DNA from: Kitasatospora sp. NBC_00240
Lineage (GTDB): Bacteria; Actinomycetota; Actinomycetes; Streptomycetales; Streptomycetaceae
Direction: 5' to 3'
Assembly: GCF_026342405.1 (NCBI RefSeq)
Contig: NZ_JAPEMU010000001.1
Span: forward strand, 9,300,001-9,364,000
DNA length: 64,000 bases
Shown here: positions 24,804 through 32,606 of the stretch, piece by piece
Numbering within the stretch: position 1 is the first letter of the stretch
Layout: each line of letters begins with the position of its first letter
Translations under genes and position numbers: made by a program
Notes under the pieces: model-generated
Database searches by the model: none
What the model was told of the DNA's origin: nothing
The model's input: the letters and a program-made list of their open reading frames with translations, nothing else

Positions 24804-25496
24804 TCAGGTGCGGTCGTGGTTGCTGTCGTGGCGGAGCTGGTCGGTGTGCTTGGTGAGGGTGTCGAGGCGGGCGGCGATGTCGGGGTGGTGGCCGGCGTCG
24901 AGGTGGGGGCGGATGTCGGCGAGGGGGGCGAGGAGTCGGGCGGCGTCGTGGTGGCCGAGGGCTGTGCGCAGGCGGGCCTGGTGGGGTCGGGCGGTGGTGG
25001 GGAGGTCGGTGACGGCGGTGATCTGGGCGGCGAGGATGCGCAGGTCGGTGGCGTTGTCGCGGGCCCAGGCGGTGATGGCGCGGTCGGCGGCGCGGCGGTC
25101 GCGGACGTCCTTGACGCGTTGGGCGCCGGTGGAGGCGTCGTCGGTGGCCGGGCGCAGCCGCAGGTAGCGGTTCTCGGCGGCCTGGCGGCTTGCGACGCCC
25201 ATGGGGTGGGCGAGGTCGGCCCAGGTGGCGCCGGCGGCGCGGGCGTTCTCGACGAGGGGGCTCTCCCAGGTGGCGAGTCGGGCGCGCAGTTCGCGCAGGA
25301 GCAGCAGGGCGGCCAGGGCTTGTTCGGGGTCGGCGCCGGGGGTGGTCGGAGTGTGGCGGGGGCCCGGGGGTGAGGGGTTCTGGGCGGTGCGCAGGGCGGT
25401 GTCGATGGCGTCGAGGGCGGCTGAGGCGGCGAGGAAGGAGGCGGGCTCGCCGGGTTGTGCGGTGCCCGTGACCGGGGGGTCTCGGTGCTCTCGCAT
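24804..25496 (-). CDS. rheA: RheA-type repressor of hsp18
   Basis: A 230-residue protein divergent from an Hsp20 gene. It has an Ala/Pro-rich N-terminus and a helical region with a predicted DNA-binding helix-turn-helix around TWADLAHPMGVASRQAAENR (residues 95-115), then helical segments (LRILAAQITAVTDLPTTARP). RheA of Streptomyces albus is the thermosensing repressor of hsp18 encoded divergently from it and is known to bind TGTCATC-N5-GATGACA. That exact sequence lies in this intergenic region. The assignment rests on gene order plus the operator; I cannot align the protein here. Confidence 0.85.
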   Translation of the reverse strand: MREHRDPPVTGTAQPGEPASFLAASAALDAIDTALRTAQNPSPPGPRHTPTTPGADPEQALAALLLLRELRARLATWESPLVENARAAGATWADLAHPMGVASRQAAENRYLRLRPATDDASTGAQRVKDVRDRRAADRAITAWARDNATDLRILAAQITAVTDLPTTARPHQARLRTALGHHDAARLLAPLADIRPHLDAGHHPDIAARLDTLTKHTDQLRHDSNHDRT

Positions 25497-25524
25497 GCTG
25501 TCACCCTTTCGGAGACTTCAGTGT

Positions 25525-25553
25525 TTGTCATCGGATGGATGACATGCTACAAC
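25525..25553 (+). promoter_or_regulatory. hsp18 promoter with embedded RheA operator
   Basis: TTGTCA (25525-25530) and TACAAC (25548-25553) are spaced by 17 bp. The palindrome TGTCATC-GGATG-GATGACA (25526-25544) overlies the -35 and spacer, so bound repressor would block polymerase. Confidence 0.85.
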
Positions 25554-25610
25554 GGTGTCAGGTGAAGCGCATTGGCACTTGGTTGCCTGGACCACTGGAG
25601 GTGTTTCGCG

Positions 25611-26048
25611 ATGTTGATGCGCACCGATTCCTTCCGCGAGCTGGACCGTCTGACCCAGCAGTTCCTGGCCCAGAGCGGGACCTGGAGCAGGCCGGCTCAG
25701 ATGCCGTTGGACGCGTACCGGGCAGGCGACGAGTACGTGATCGCGTTCGATCTGCCCGGGGTGGACCCGTCGGCGATCGACATCGACGTGGAGCGGAACA
25801 TGCTGACCGTCAAGGCGGAGCGCCGTCCGCGCCCCGAGGCCGAGGGCGCGCGCATGGAGCTCTCGGAGCGGCCGCTGGGCGTGTTCTCCCGCCAGGTCAT
25901 GCTCTCCGACACGCTCGACCCCGAGGGCATCAGCGCCGACTACGACGCGGGCGTGCTCACCCTGCGCATCCCGGTCGCGGAGAAGGCCAAGCCCCGCAAG
26001 ATCTCCGTCACCGCCCAGGGCACGGACCGCAAGCAGATCCGCGCCTGA
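25611..26048 (+). CDS. hsp18: Hsp18 small heat-shock protein (Hsp20 family)
   Basis: A 145-residue alpha-crystallin-domain chaperone. Typical entry MLMRTDSFRELDRLTQQFLA, then DAYRAGDEYVIAFDLPGVDP and IDIDVERNMLTVKAERRP, the conserved GVLTLRIPVAEKAKPRKI end of the domain (A-G-V-L-T-L-x-I-P) and a short tail. GGAGG precedes the ATG at 25611. Two DUF2267 genes follow in the same direction after a 200-bp gap. Confidence 0.95.
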   Translation: MLMRTDSFRELDRLTQQFLAQSGTWSRPAQMPLDAYRAGDEYVIAFDLPGVDPSAIDIDVERNMLTVKAERRPRPEAEGARMELSERPLGVFSRQVMLSDTLDPEGISADYDAGVLTLRIPVAEKAKPRKISVTAQGTDRKQIRA

Positions 26049-26248
26049 CCCCGGAGACTGCCGCCCTGCCGGCTACACCCCCGGGCCGCGCAGGGCGGCA
26101 CCCCCCATCGGCCCGTCCGGGCGTCGCCCCGATCCTGGAGCTCACCACCCCTGGGCGGCGCCTGACCGGCGAGCCCTGACGCCGCCGCCGGGCGGGCGCC
26201 GCAGCCGTCCGCACCGCCCACGCCCATTCGTCCGGGGAGGCAATGGCG

Positions 26249-26662
26249 ATGACCCTTCGATGCGAGGCGTTCCTGGCACAGGTGCAGGAACGCGGTGAAT
26301 ACCCCACTGCCGGCGAGGCGGAGCAGGCCGCCCGGGTCGTCCTGGCCCTGCTCGGCGCCCACCTCGCCGGCCGGGACCGGGCCGAGCTCGCGGCCCGGCT
26401 CCCGGAGACCTTCGCCCTGGTCCTCCTCAACCCCTTGCAGGCAGCCCAGCCCCTGGACGCCGAGAGGTTCGTGCGGGCCACCGCCGCCTGGATCCTTGGT
26501 GCGAGCGAGGCCACCGCGGCCTGGGACGTCGGCGCTGTCCTGAGCGTCGTGGCCGAAGCCGCCGGCGACGACCTCACTGGGCGCCTCCTGCTCCAACTCC
26601 CCCCGGGCTACGACCTCCTCCTCGGCCGGCCCGACCCTTCAGAAAGGGCACCCCAGTCATGA
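26249..26662 (+). CDS. DUF2267 protein
   Basis: A 137-residue helical protein of the DUF2267 family: CEAFLAQVQERGEYPTAGEA, QAARVVLALLGAHLAGRDRA, LAARLPETFALVLLN, and the tail LTGRLLLQLPPGYDLLLGRP. GGGGAGG is 2 nt before ATG 26243 and 8 nt before ATG 26249; the latter spacing is better. Overlaps the next DUF2267 gene by ATGA, so the pair is coupled and probably arose by duplication. Family function unknown; often found near stress genes. Confidence 0.85.
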   Translation: MTLRCEAFLAQVQERGEYPTAGEAEQAARVVLALLGAHLAGRDRAELAARLPETFALVLLNPLQAAQPLDAERFVRATAAWILGASEATAAWDVGAVLSVVAEAAGDDLTGRLLLQLPPGYDLLLGRPDPSERAPQS

Positions 26663-27057
26663 CCCGGCACGACGAACTCATCAACCACGTCCGCTCCCTC
26701 GGCCGGTACGGCGACACCCAGGAGGCCGAACGCGTCCTGACCGCGGTCCTGACCGTCCTCGCCGGCCAGCTCGCCGACGACGAGCGGCGCGACCTCGCGG
26801 CCGCCCTGCCCCCCGAGGCCCGGGCGCTGACGACCGGCCAGCTCCCGCTCACCGAGCCCCTCACCGCGCCCGGCTTCGTCGACGCCGTCGCCGCCCGCCT
26901 GGCCACCACCGTCCCCACCGCCCGCTGGGACGTCGGCGCCGCCCTCACCGCCCTCGCCGACCTGACGGGCCCGGGCCTCACCCAGCGCCTCCTCGCCGCC
27001 CTGCCCAACGGCTACGCACTCCTGTTCGGCCGCGCCCAACTGGTCACCGCAGCCTGA
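26659..27057 (+). CDS. DUF2267 protein (tandem paralogue)
   Basis: 132 residues with the same layout as its neighbour: MTRHDELINHVRSLGRYGDT, ERVLTAVLTVLAGQLADDER, DLAAALPPEARALT, LTQRLLAALPNGYALLFGRA. The ATG overlaps the previous stop codon. Confidence 0.87.
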   Translation: MTRHDELINHVRSLGRYGDTQEAERVLTAVLTVLAGQLADDERRDLAAALPPEARALTTGQLPLTEPLTAPGFVDAVAARLATTVPTARWDVGAALTALADLTGPGLTQRLLAALPNGYALLFGRAQLVTAA

Positions 27058-27189
27058 CACCCCGCCCCACGGCGCTCGGGGCCGGACGGCCACCCGGACC
27101 GATCGTCCTCGCACAGCAACGAGCCCGGCCCGTTCCACGACGGCAGGGCGGGCCCCGGCGTGCCCTGCCGTCGTGAAATGGTCCGGGCG

Positions 27190-27579
27190 TCACTGGTCGG
27201 AGTAGCTGAGGTCTCCCACCGTCCAACTGCTGATGTCGGCGATGGCGATGCGGTACATGCCGCCGGTCTGCGGCAAGCCGTAGCTGCCTTGCAGGATGCG
27301 GGCGACGTGCAGGTGCAGATGCGTCGGCCGCACGGCGGGCGGCGCCACGCCTTCGCCGTCCGCGCCCCCGTCGCCGGGTGCCGCGAACAGGGCGGCGAAT
27401 GGCTTCAGGTGGTCCGAGGCGGCGAGGACTTCGGCCACCCGCTCGTGCCACAGGCTCTGCGGCGCGAGCCGGCCGGTGATGACCGCCCCCGGGACGACGA
27501 CGGTCAGGGCCATCTGGTTGTTGTGCTCGGACTCCACCATCGCGGCGATGTCGACGAGCAGCCCATCAGGGTTCGACAT
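27190..27579 (-). CDS. GvpU-like protein
   Basis: 129 residues. The N-terminus DGLLVDIAAMVESEHNNQ and LTVVVPGAVITGRLAPQSLW resemble proteins annotated as gas-vesicle accessory GvpU in streptomycetes: a beta-strand with V-x-G-x-(V/I)-(I/L)-(S/T)-G and a later strand pair (THLHLHVARIL, GMYRIAIADISSWTVGDLSY). No gas-vesicle structural gene (gvpA) is in the window, so a flotation role is not supported. Start 27579 chosen at MSNPDG; ribosome site weak. Confidence 0.6.
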   Translation of the reverse strand: MSNPDGLLVDIAAMVESEHNNQMALTVVVPGAVITGRLAPQSLWHERVAEVLAASDHLKPFAALFAAPGDGGADGEGVAPPAVRPTHLHLHVARILQGSYGLPQTGGMYRIAIADISSWTVGDLSYSDQ

Positions 27580-27696
27580 GGACCCCAGAATAGTGCCCAC
27601 CGCAACCCGCCCGCACGGACCCCCCGGGGTGGCCCCGGCCCGCCGCCCCCCTTCGCCGGCACCGGACGCGGCGGGGCAGGGCAATTCCACCACCTG

Positions 27697-27732
27697 TGAT
27701 CGAGGCTGTGATCGCGACTGTGATCGCGACCT
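27697..27732. repeat. Three 12-bp tandem repeats
   Basis: TGTGATCGAGGC followed by two copies of TGTGATCGCGAC, upstream of the GvpU-like gene and at the broken end of the glutamate-synthase remnant. Confidence 0.7.
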
Positions 27733-27739
27733 GGAAAAA

Positions 27740-28101
27740 TGTCGGCATCCTGGAAAGACAGGGGGCGTTCAGGGTCAGGCTGGCGTCCTCGCGGCCCTGC
27801 GGGTCGTGGGCCTGGTAGCCGACGCAGTCGCGGTCGAACGGACGGCCGTCGTAGTTGCGTTCGACGAAGTACTGCTGGACCTCGGGCCGGATCGCCTCCA
27901 GCGCGAACCGCAGGTGCCCAGTACGGGGTAGTTCCGCAGGACGGAATGCCTGCGCTGGAGCAGGTCCCGGCCGGCCAGGAGTGCAAGCGCTCCCAGCGGT
28001 CCGGCCACGAACCACCACCACGGAGACACCACCACGGCCGCAGCGACCGCGGCAACCGCCATCCACCCCGTCAGGACAACCCACAGGAATCTCAGCACGG
28101 A
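27740..28101 (-). pseudogene. FMN-binding glutamate-synthase-family protein, N-terminal fragment
   Basis: From a GTG at 28101 (GGAG upstream) the frame encodes a membrane anchor and lead-in (LRFLWVVLTGWMAVAAVAAA, WWWFVAGPLGALALLAGRDL, RRHSVLRNYPVLG). In the adjacent frame it continues with HLRFALEAIRPEVQQYFVER and NYDGRPFDRD, which is family-typical. The switch at about 27918 can be explained by loss of one G in a GGGG run. Sequence after DRD does not match the family, and the remaining 350 or so residues are absent. Confidence 0.7.
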
Positions 28102-28138
28102 CCGCTCCTGTCCCTGTTCCCCGGTGTCAAGCATGCGG

Positions 28139-28579
28139 CCCGCAAGCGCGTCGGACGGTGGGCCCGGCAGCGATGTACGAGAACGACTGTCGCGCTCGTC
28201 GCCTTCACCGCCAACCTGGCCGCCCGGACCCCGACGGCCGAGGAAGCCACCCGCCCGGACGTCCGCCCGTCCCGACCGGCACGCACCCGCAGGGCCCGGT
28301 CCGGCCCCGGCAGGGCACGCAGCAAGCTGGGCTGACGCTCGGGGCCGGACGGCGGGACGGGACGGCCAGGAACCGCCGGGTGCGGGGGCGGTCGGCTCGG
28401 CGAAGTCGGCGTGGCCGGTGAAGGGCCCGGTGATCAGCAGGACGCCGCCCCGGGAGAGCGCCGCGCGGCGCCACTCCAGTTTGAGCTCGTGTCTTCGGGC
28501 AGGACCGCTGGCGGCTCGGGCATGTTCAACTCGTCCAGGGCGTGGGCGTGGTTCGCCACCGCCTGCTGGAGTTCGGCGA
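28139..28579. other. Gene-poor stretch with decayed coding sequence
   Basis: Between the glutamate-synthase fragment and the oxidoreductase. On the minus strand two short readable pieces appear in different frames: IAELQQAVANHAHALDELNM and LEWRRAALSRGGVLLITGPF. They may be remnants of one or two genes. I see no start codon with a ribosome site and do not recognise them. Confidence 0.4.
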
Positions 28580-29578
28580 TCACGAGAGCACCGTCAGCAC
28601 GATCTTGCCTTGGAGGTGGCCCTGCGCGGCTCGCGTGTGCGCGCTGCCCGCCTCGGGCAGCGGGTAGGTGCTGTCCACCCCGACCTGGAGCTTGCCCTCG
28701 TCGAACAGGCGCCCGATCTCGGCGAGCTGGGGGCCGTTGGAACGCACCTGAATGTTCGAGACCGTGATGCCCCGACTAGCCGTCTCCTCCGGGTCGTACT
28801 GGGCGAAGAACACCGGAAGCATGGTGCCGCCGCGCTTGAGCACGGCCAGGAACCGTGAGCTGTCCGGGCCACCGACGGTGTCGATCACCAGGTCGACACC
28901 GCTGACCACGTCCGCGGCCTGCGTCCTGGTGTAATCGATGAACTCGTCGGCGCCGAGCTTGCGCAGGAACTGCTCGTGCCGGCCCGAGGCCACCGCGATG
29001 ACGTGTGCCCCCTTCCACTTCGCCAACTGCACCGCGAAGTGGCCCACCCCACCGGCGGCCCCGTTGACCAGCACGGTCATCCCCGGCGTGATCGGCACCG
29101 GCTGGTGCACCCGGCCGGTGAAGGCAGACGGTACGTCGTGGCCCAGATCAACCAGGTACTGCCAGGCCGTAAGCACGGCCATCGGCGCCCCGGCCGCCTG
29201 CACGTGGTCGATACCGGCCGGCTTGTGGGCGAGGTCGGAAGCCGGCGCGGCCACGTACTCGGCGTACGTCCGGCCGTCGAATCCGGGGAAGCGCAGCATG
29301 CCGAAGACCTCGTCACCGACGGCGAACCCCGGCACGTCCGGAGCGACCGCCTGAACCACGCCCGACATGTCCGTTCCGGGGATCAGGGGGAACTCCAGCG
29401 CCGGCCTCATCCCGGCCGGCATGACCTTCATCCCCTCACGCAGGTACCAGTCCGGCGGGTTGATGCCCGCCGCGTGCACGCGGACGAGCACCTCGCCCGG
29501 GCCGATCTCGGGAACCGGTACCTCGTCGTACTGCAGAACTTCCGGTCCGCCCGCTTCGTGGAACTGGATAGCCTTCAT
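28580..29578 (-). CDS. NADPH:quinone oxidoreductase-like MDR protein
   Basis: A 332-residue zinc-free medium-chain reductase. N-terminal MKAIQFHEAGGPEVLQYDEV, VRVHAAGINPPDWYLREG, IPGTDMSGVV, the cofactor motif TVLVNGAAGGVGHFAVQLAK (about residues 168-187) and FIDYTRTQAADVVSGVDLVI. No zinc-ligand cysteines. Likely reduces quinones or alpha,beta-unsaturated carbonyls. Divergent from a LysR gene 122 bp away, which probably controls it. Confidence 0.92.
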   Translation of the reverse strand: MKAIQFHEAGGPEVLQYDEVPVPEIGPGEVLVRVHAAGINPPDWYLREGMKVMPAGMRPALEFPLIPGTDMSGVVQAVAPDVPGFAVGDEVFGMLRFPGFDGRTYAEYVAAPASDLAHKPAGIDHVQAAGAPMAVLTAWQYLVDLGHDVPSAFTGRVHQPVPITPGMTVLVNGAAGGVGHFAVQLAKWKGAHVIAVASGRHEQFLRKLGADEFIDYTRTQAADVVSGVDLVIDTVGGPDSSRFLAVLKRGGTMLPVFFAQYDPEETASRGITVSNIQVRSNGPQLAEIGRLFDEGKLQVGVDSTYPLPEAGSAHTRAAQGHLQGKIVLTVLS

Positions 29579-29700
29579 CGCGCCTGTCGCTTTCTCGGGG
29601 AAACGTTGTTCCTTCAGTCAAGGCCCAGGACGGCATGGCCGTCCAAGACCGGTTCGGCAACCTGGTCATTCCGAAACAGCATGATGCGTACGCTGGAAGG

Positions 29701-30576
29701 GTGAACGATCTCGGACAGGACCTGGAACTGCGACTGGTGCGCTACTTCACCGTGGTGGCGGCGCACCAGCACTTCGGCCGGGCCGCCGCCGACCTGCACG
29801 TGGCCCAGCCCGCGCTGAGCCGCCAGATCCAACGGCTCGAGAAGTACCTCGACACACGACTGCTGGACCGCACGCCCCAGGGCACCCGGCTCACTCCGGC
29901 CGGCCGGACGTTCCTCCCCCGGGCCCGGGCCCTGCTGCAGGCCGCCCGCCAGGCCGAGCTGTCCGTGCGCGACCAAGCCCGGACCGAACGAATCGTCATC
30001 GGTTACGTGGAAGACCTGGTGATCACTGCCGCCGTACGGGAGTTGCGCCGCCGTCACCCGGACGCCGAGATCGCCACCCGGCACCTGAGCTGCCACGATG
30101 TCGGGGCGCTGGCCGACGAGCGCGTCGACGCCCTGATCGCACGGGCCCCGCTGCCGCTCGCCGCCGATGACGTGTTCACCACCCTGCTGTACGAGGAGCC
30201 CCGGATGCTCGTGGTCCCGCGTGGTCATCGCTTGGCCGACCGCGCGTCGGTGACCGCGGAGGAACTGGCCGGCGAGGAGGCCGCGCCGTGCGCGTTCGAG
30301 ACCGAGGACTGGACTTCCTACCGGCTTCTCGGGGCCGGCGTGCCGCCGATCGAGAGCTACGAGGACAAGCTCGAACTCGTCGCGAGCGGCAGGGCGATCG
30401 CCGTGCTACCGGTCGGCGATCGGCGTAGCTCACTTCGTCCCGACCTCGTCACCGTCCCGCTCGAGGGCGCTCCCCCCAGCCAGGTCGTCCTGGTCGGCCG
30501 CGAGGGCGACCCGAATCCGATGATCAGGAATCTCCGGCTGGCGGCCAAGGCCGTCCTGACCGCCCCGGCGGCCTGA
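29701..30576 (+). CDS. LysR-family transcriptional regulator
   Basis: A 291-residue LTTR: LELRLVRYFTVVAAHQHFGR, AAADLHVAQPALSRQIQRLE, LLDRTPQGTRLTPAGRTFLP, then an effector domain (IVIGYVEDLVITAAVRELRR). GTG at 29701 directly follows GGAAGG, closer than usual; an ATG at 29635 would add 22 residues before the conserved start. Probably regulates the divergent oxidoreductase. Followed by a strong hairpin. Confidence 0.9.
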   Translation: MNDLGQDLELRLVRYFTVVAAHQHFGRAAADLHVAQPALSRQIQRLEKYLDTRLLDRTPQGTRLTPAGRTFLPRARALLQAARQAELSVRDQARTERIVIGYVEDLVITAAVRELRRRHPDAEIATRHLSCHDVGALADERVDALIARAPLPLAADDVFTTLLYEEPRMLVVPRGHRLADRASVTAEELAGEEAAPCAFETEDWTSYRLLGAGVPPIESYEDKLELVASGRAIAVLPVGDRRSSLRPDLVTVPLEGAPPSQVVLVGREGDPNPMIRNLRLAAKAVLTAPAA

Positions 30577-30640
30577 CCGGGATCGGCCGACCCGCTGGGC
30601 GCTGAACCGCACCAAGCGGTGACGCGCGCTGTCGCTGCGA

Positions 30641-30677
30641 ACCGACAACACCTGAGGGGTCCTCGGGTGTTGTCGGT
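30641..30677 (+). terminator. Terminator after the LysR gene
   Basis: ACCGACAACACC pairs with GGTGTTGTCGGT (12 bp) and an inner GAGG/CCTC pair extends the stem. It lies 65 bp after the LysR stop codon; the rest of 30577-30910 holds no gene I can support. Confidence 0.85.
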
Positions 30678-30910
30678 GCCGCCGGACATGATCCGAGTCG
30701 TGGACCTGCGACCTGAGACCGGAGCTCCCGGTTCCGGCTGCCCGAGGCGGAACCATCGGCGCCCCGGTCGGTGTGACCGGTTCCCGTGGGCGACAACCGA
30801 GTTGTGCGCCGTCCACCGTGACGGGCGCCGCAGTTCCACGGGATGCGCGGGCTGTACCTGGATGGATAGCGTGGGGGCCGGCCGGGGGCTGGCCGGGGCG
30901 AGGGGGGCGT

Positions 30911-32578
30911 GTGGCTGAGACGGGGTTTCACCGGCGGGACGAGCCGGAGGCGCAGGACAGGCTTGTCGCCTGGGCGGAGGACGTCGGCCTGCTGCGCATG
31001 CGGGAGCGAAGCCGCGGACCGGCGCCTGACCGGCACACCGGCAGCGGCGTCGTGCGCAGCGGCTACGAGCCCTGTCTGCTGGCCCTGCTCCGAGTGGCCG
31101 TGGCCGAAGACCCCAGTGGTGGATTCCCCACCTGGCTCCTGGAGTCGCTGGCCCGAACCGGTCACCTTGCCCGGGCGGCGGAGCTGGCCTGGGCGACCAG
31201 CGGCAGATCCGGGCCGGGCGACACCCTCCTGGCGCTGGTGGAGGCCGCGGCCCACGCCGGCGACCTGCGGGGAGCCCAGGCACTGGCCGAGTCGCTCCCC
31301 GAGCGCGACGCACATGACCGGGCTCTTGTCGCCCTCGTGCCGGCGTGGGCTCGTAGCGGCGAGCGTGGCAGGGCCGTGGCCCTGGCGCAGAGGGTCCGAT
31401 ATCCGCACCACTGGGGAACGGCCTGGGCGGCGCTGGCGAAGGCGGAGGCGGACCGTGGCGACACGGCTGCCGCTCTTGAATATGCTGCTCGTGCAGACGA
31501 GTTGATGTCCGGTGGGGTGGCGTCACCGGACGTGCTTGCCCTGCTCGTGGAGGTGGCCGTCGTCGCCGGCGACGCGGCCTGGGCCGCCGAGCTCGCCGGC
31601 CGCGTGCAGTCGCCGTCCGCGCCCATCGGCTACGACGGGCGCCGGGGTGGGCTCCACCCCTTGGCGAGGGTGCTGGCCTGCGAGGCTCTCCAGGGCGATC
31701 TGCGCCGGATCGACGCCCTCCTGTCGTCGCCCGATGAAAGCGCGGACGTGGACGTGGACGTGGACGCGGACATGGACCCGCCCCGGACCGACGGGCAGGC
31801 AGCCCGAGAGGATCCCGAACCGCATCCGGACTGTTTCACCCACCTCCTGCCCGACCCGAGCAGTGGACCTCCCGTTGACGCGCGGGTCATGGCGGATCTC
31901 GTCCGTGCGGTCGCCGGGAGCGCCGACCACGATCTGGCTCTCGCCCTCGCGGACCGGGCGGAGAGACTGCTCGACACCGGCACCGGCCGCCGTCCCCACG
32001 ATCTGCTGGAGGCCGTGATCCTTCTGCTGGCCGGGCGAGGACACCATCTGCGGGCCATGGCCCTGGCGGACCGGTTCGACGAGCCCGCACTGCGCCCCGC
32101 GCGCCAGGCGCGGATCGTCCGGGAGGTGGCCCGCCACGGCGACGTGGGCCGGGCGCAGTACCTGGCCCGTGCGATCACCGACCGGACGGCCGCGGCGGTG
32201 GCGCTGATCGGCGTGGTCCATGAGCTGGCTCGGCGCGGCCTGATCGACCGGGCGCAGGAGTTGGCCGGGTCGTTCACCGACGCCTGGGACCGGGACGAGG
32301 CACTGACCGCTGTCGTCCACGCTTTGGCCCGGCAGGGAAGCATGAGCCGGGCCGAGAGCCTCGCCTCGTCGATCGTCCACCGTGCGGCGAGGGCACGCGC
32401 GCTGGCCTCGCTCGTGGAACTGTCACCGCCGCCCCGGGCCCGCAGGCTTGCCGCACAGGCCGTGGTCCTGAACGGCTGGGCCGCCGTCCTGGACGTCCTG
32501 GAGCCGATCGTGCCGCGCGCGGCGGCGACCGTGGCCGACCAGCTGGGCCGCCGAGTACCCGAGCCCGTTTCCTCCTGA
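30911..32578 (+). CDS. Alpha-helical TPR-like repeat protein
   Basis: A 555-residue soluble protein built of roughly 30-residue helix pairs. Recurrent pattern: ARTGHLARAAELAWATSG, AHAGDLRGAQALAESLPE, ARSGERGRAVALAQRV, ARHGDVGRAQYLARAI, ARRGLIDRAQELAGSF, ARQGSMSRAESLASSI. A run of Asp/Val codons (ADVDVDVDADMD near residue 280) interrupts the repeats. GTG at 30911 is chosen behind GAGGGGGG. TPR/PPR-like solenoids bind proteins or peptides; no partner is identifiable. It is 28 bp from a WD40 protein gene, so the two are probably one operon. Confidence 0.75.
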   Translation: MAETGFHRRDEPEAQDRLVAWAEDVGLLRMRERSRGPAPDRHTGSGVVRSGYEPCLLALLRVAVAEDPSGGFPTWLLESLARTGHLARAAELAWATSGRSGPGDTLLALVEAAAHAGDLRGAQALAESLPERDAHDRALVALVPAWARSGERGRAVALAQRVRYPHHWGTAWAALAKAEADRGDTAAALEYAARADELMSGGVASPDVLALLVEVAVVAGDAAWAAELAGRVQSPSAPIGYDGRRGGLHPLARVLACEALQGDLRRIDALLSSPDESADVDVDVDADMDPPRTDGQAAREDPEPHPDCFTHLLPDPSSGPPVDARVMADLVRAVAGSADHDLALALADRAERLLDTGTGRRPHDLLEAVILLLAGRGHHLRAMALADRFDEPALRPARQARIVREVARHGDVGRAQYLARAITDRTAAAVALIGVVHELARRGLIDRAQELAGSFTDAWDRDEALTAVVHALARQGSMSRAESLASSIVHRAARARALASLVELSPPPRARRLAAQAVVLNGWAAVLDVLEPIVPRAAATVADQLGRRVPEPVSS

Positions 32579-32606
32579 TCCCCCTCGTCGATTGTGAGCG
32601 CCCTGC

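Noticed and set aside
24191..25531. 446-codon ORF on the minus strand across the rheA region
   Set aside because: It is a Pro/Thr/Ser-only shadow frame over rheA and the small membrane-protein gene, without ribosome site or domain, and conflicts with the clearly coding RheA frame.
27190..27579. Gas-vesicle gene cluster
   Set aside because: A GvpU-like protein lies near hsp18, but no gvpA, gvpF/L or gvpN-like gene is present in the window.
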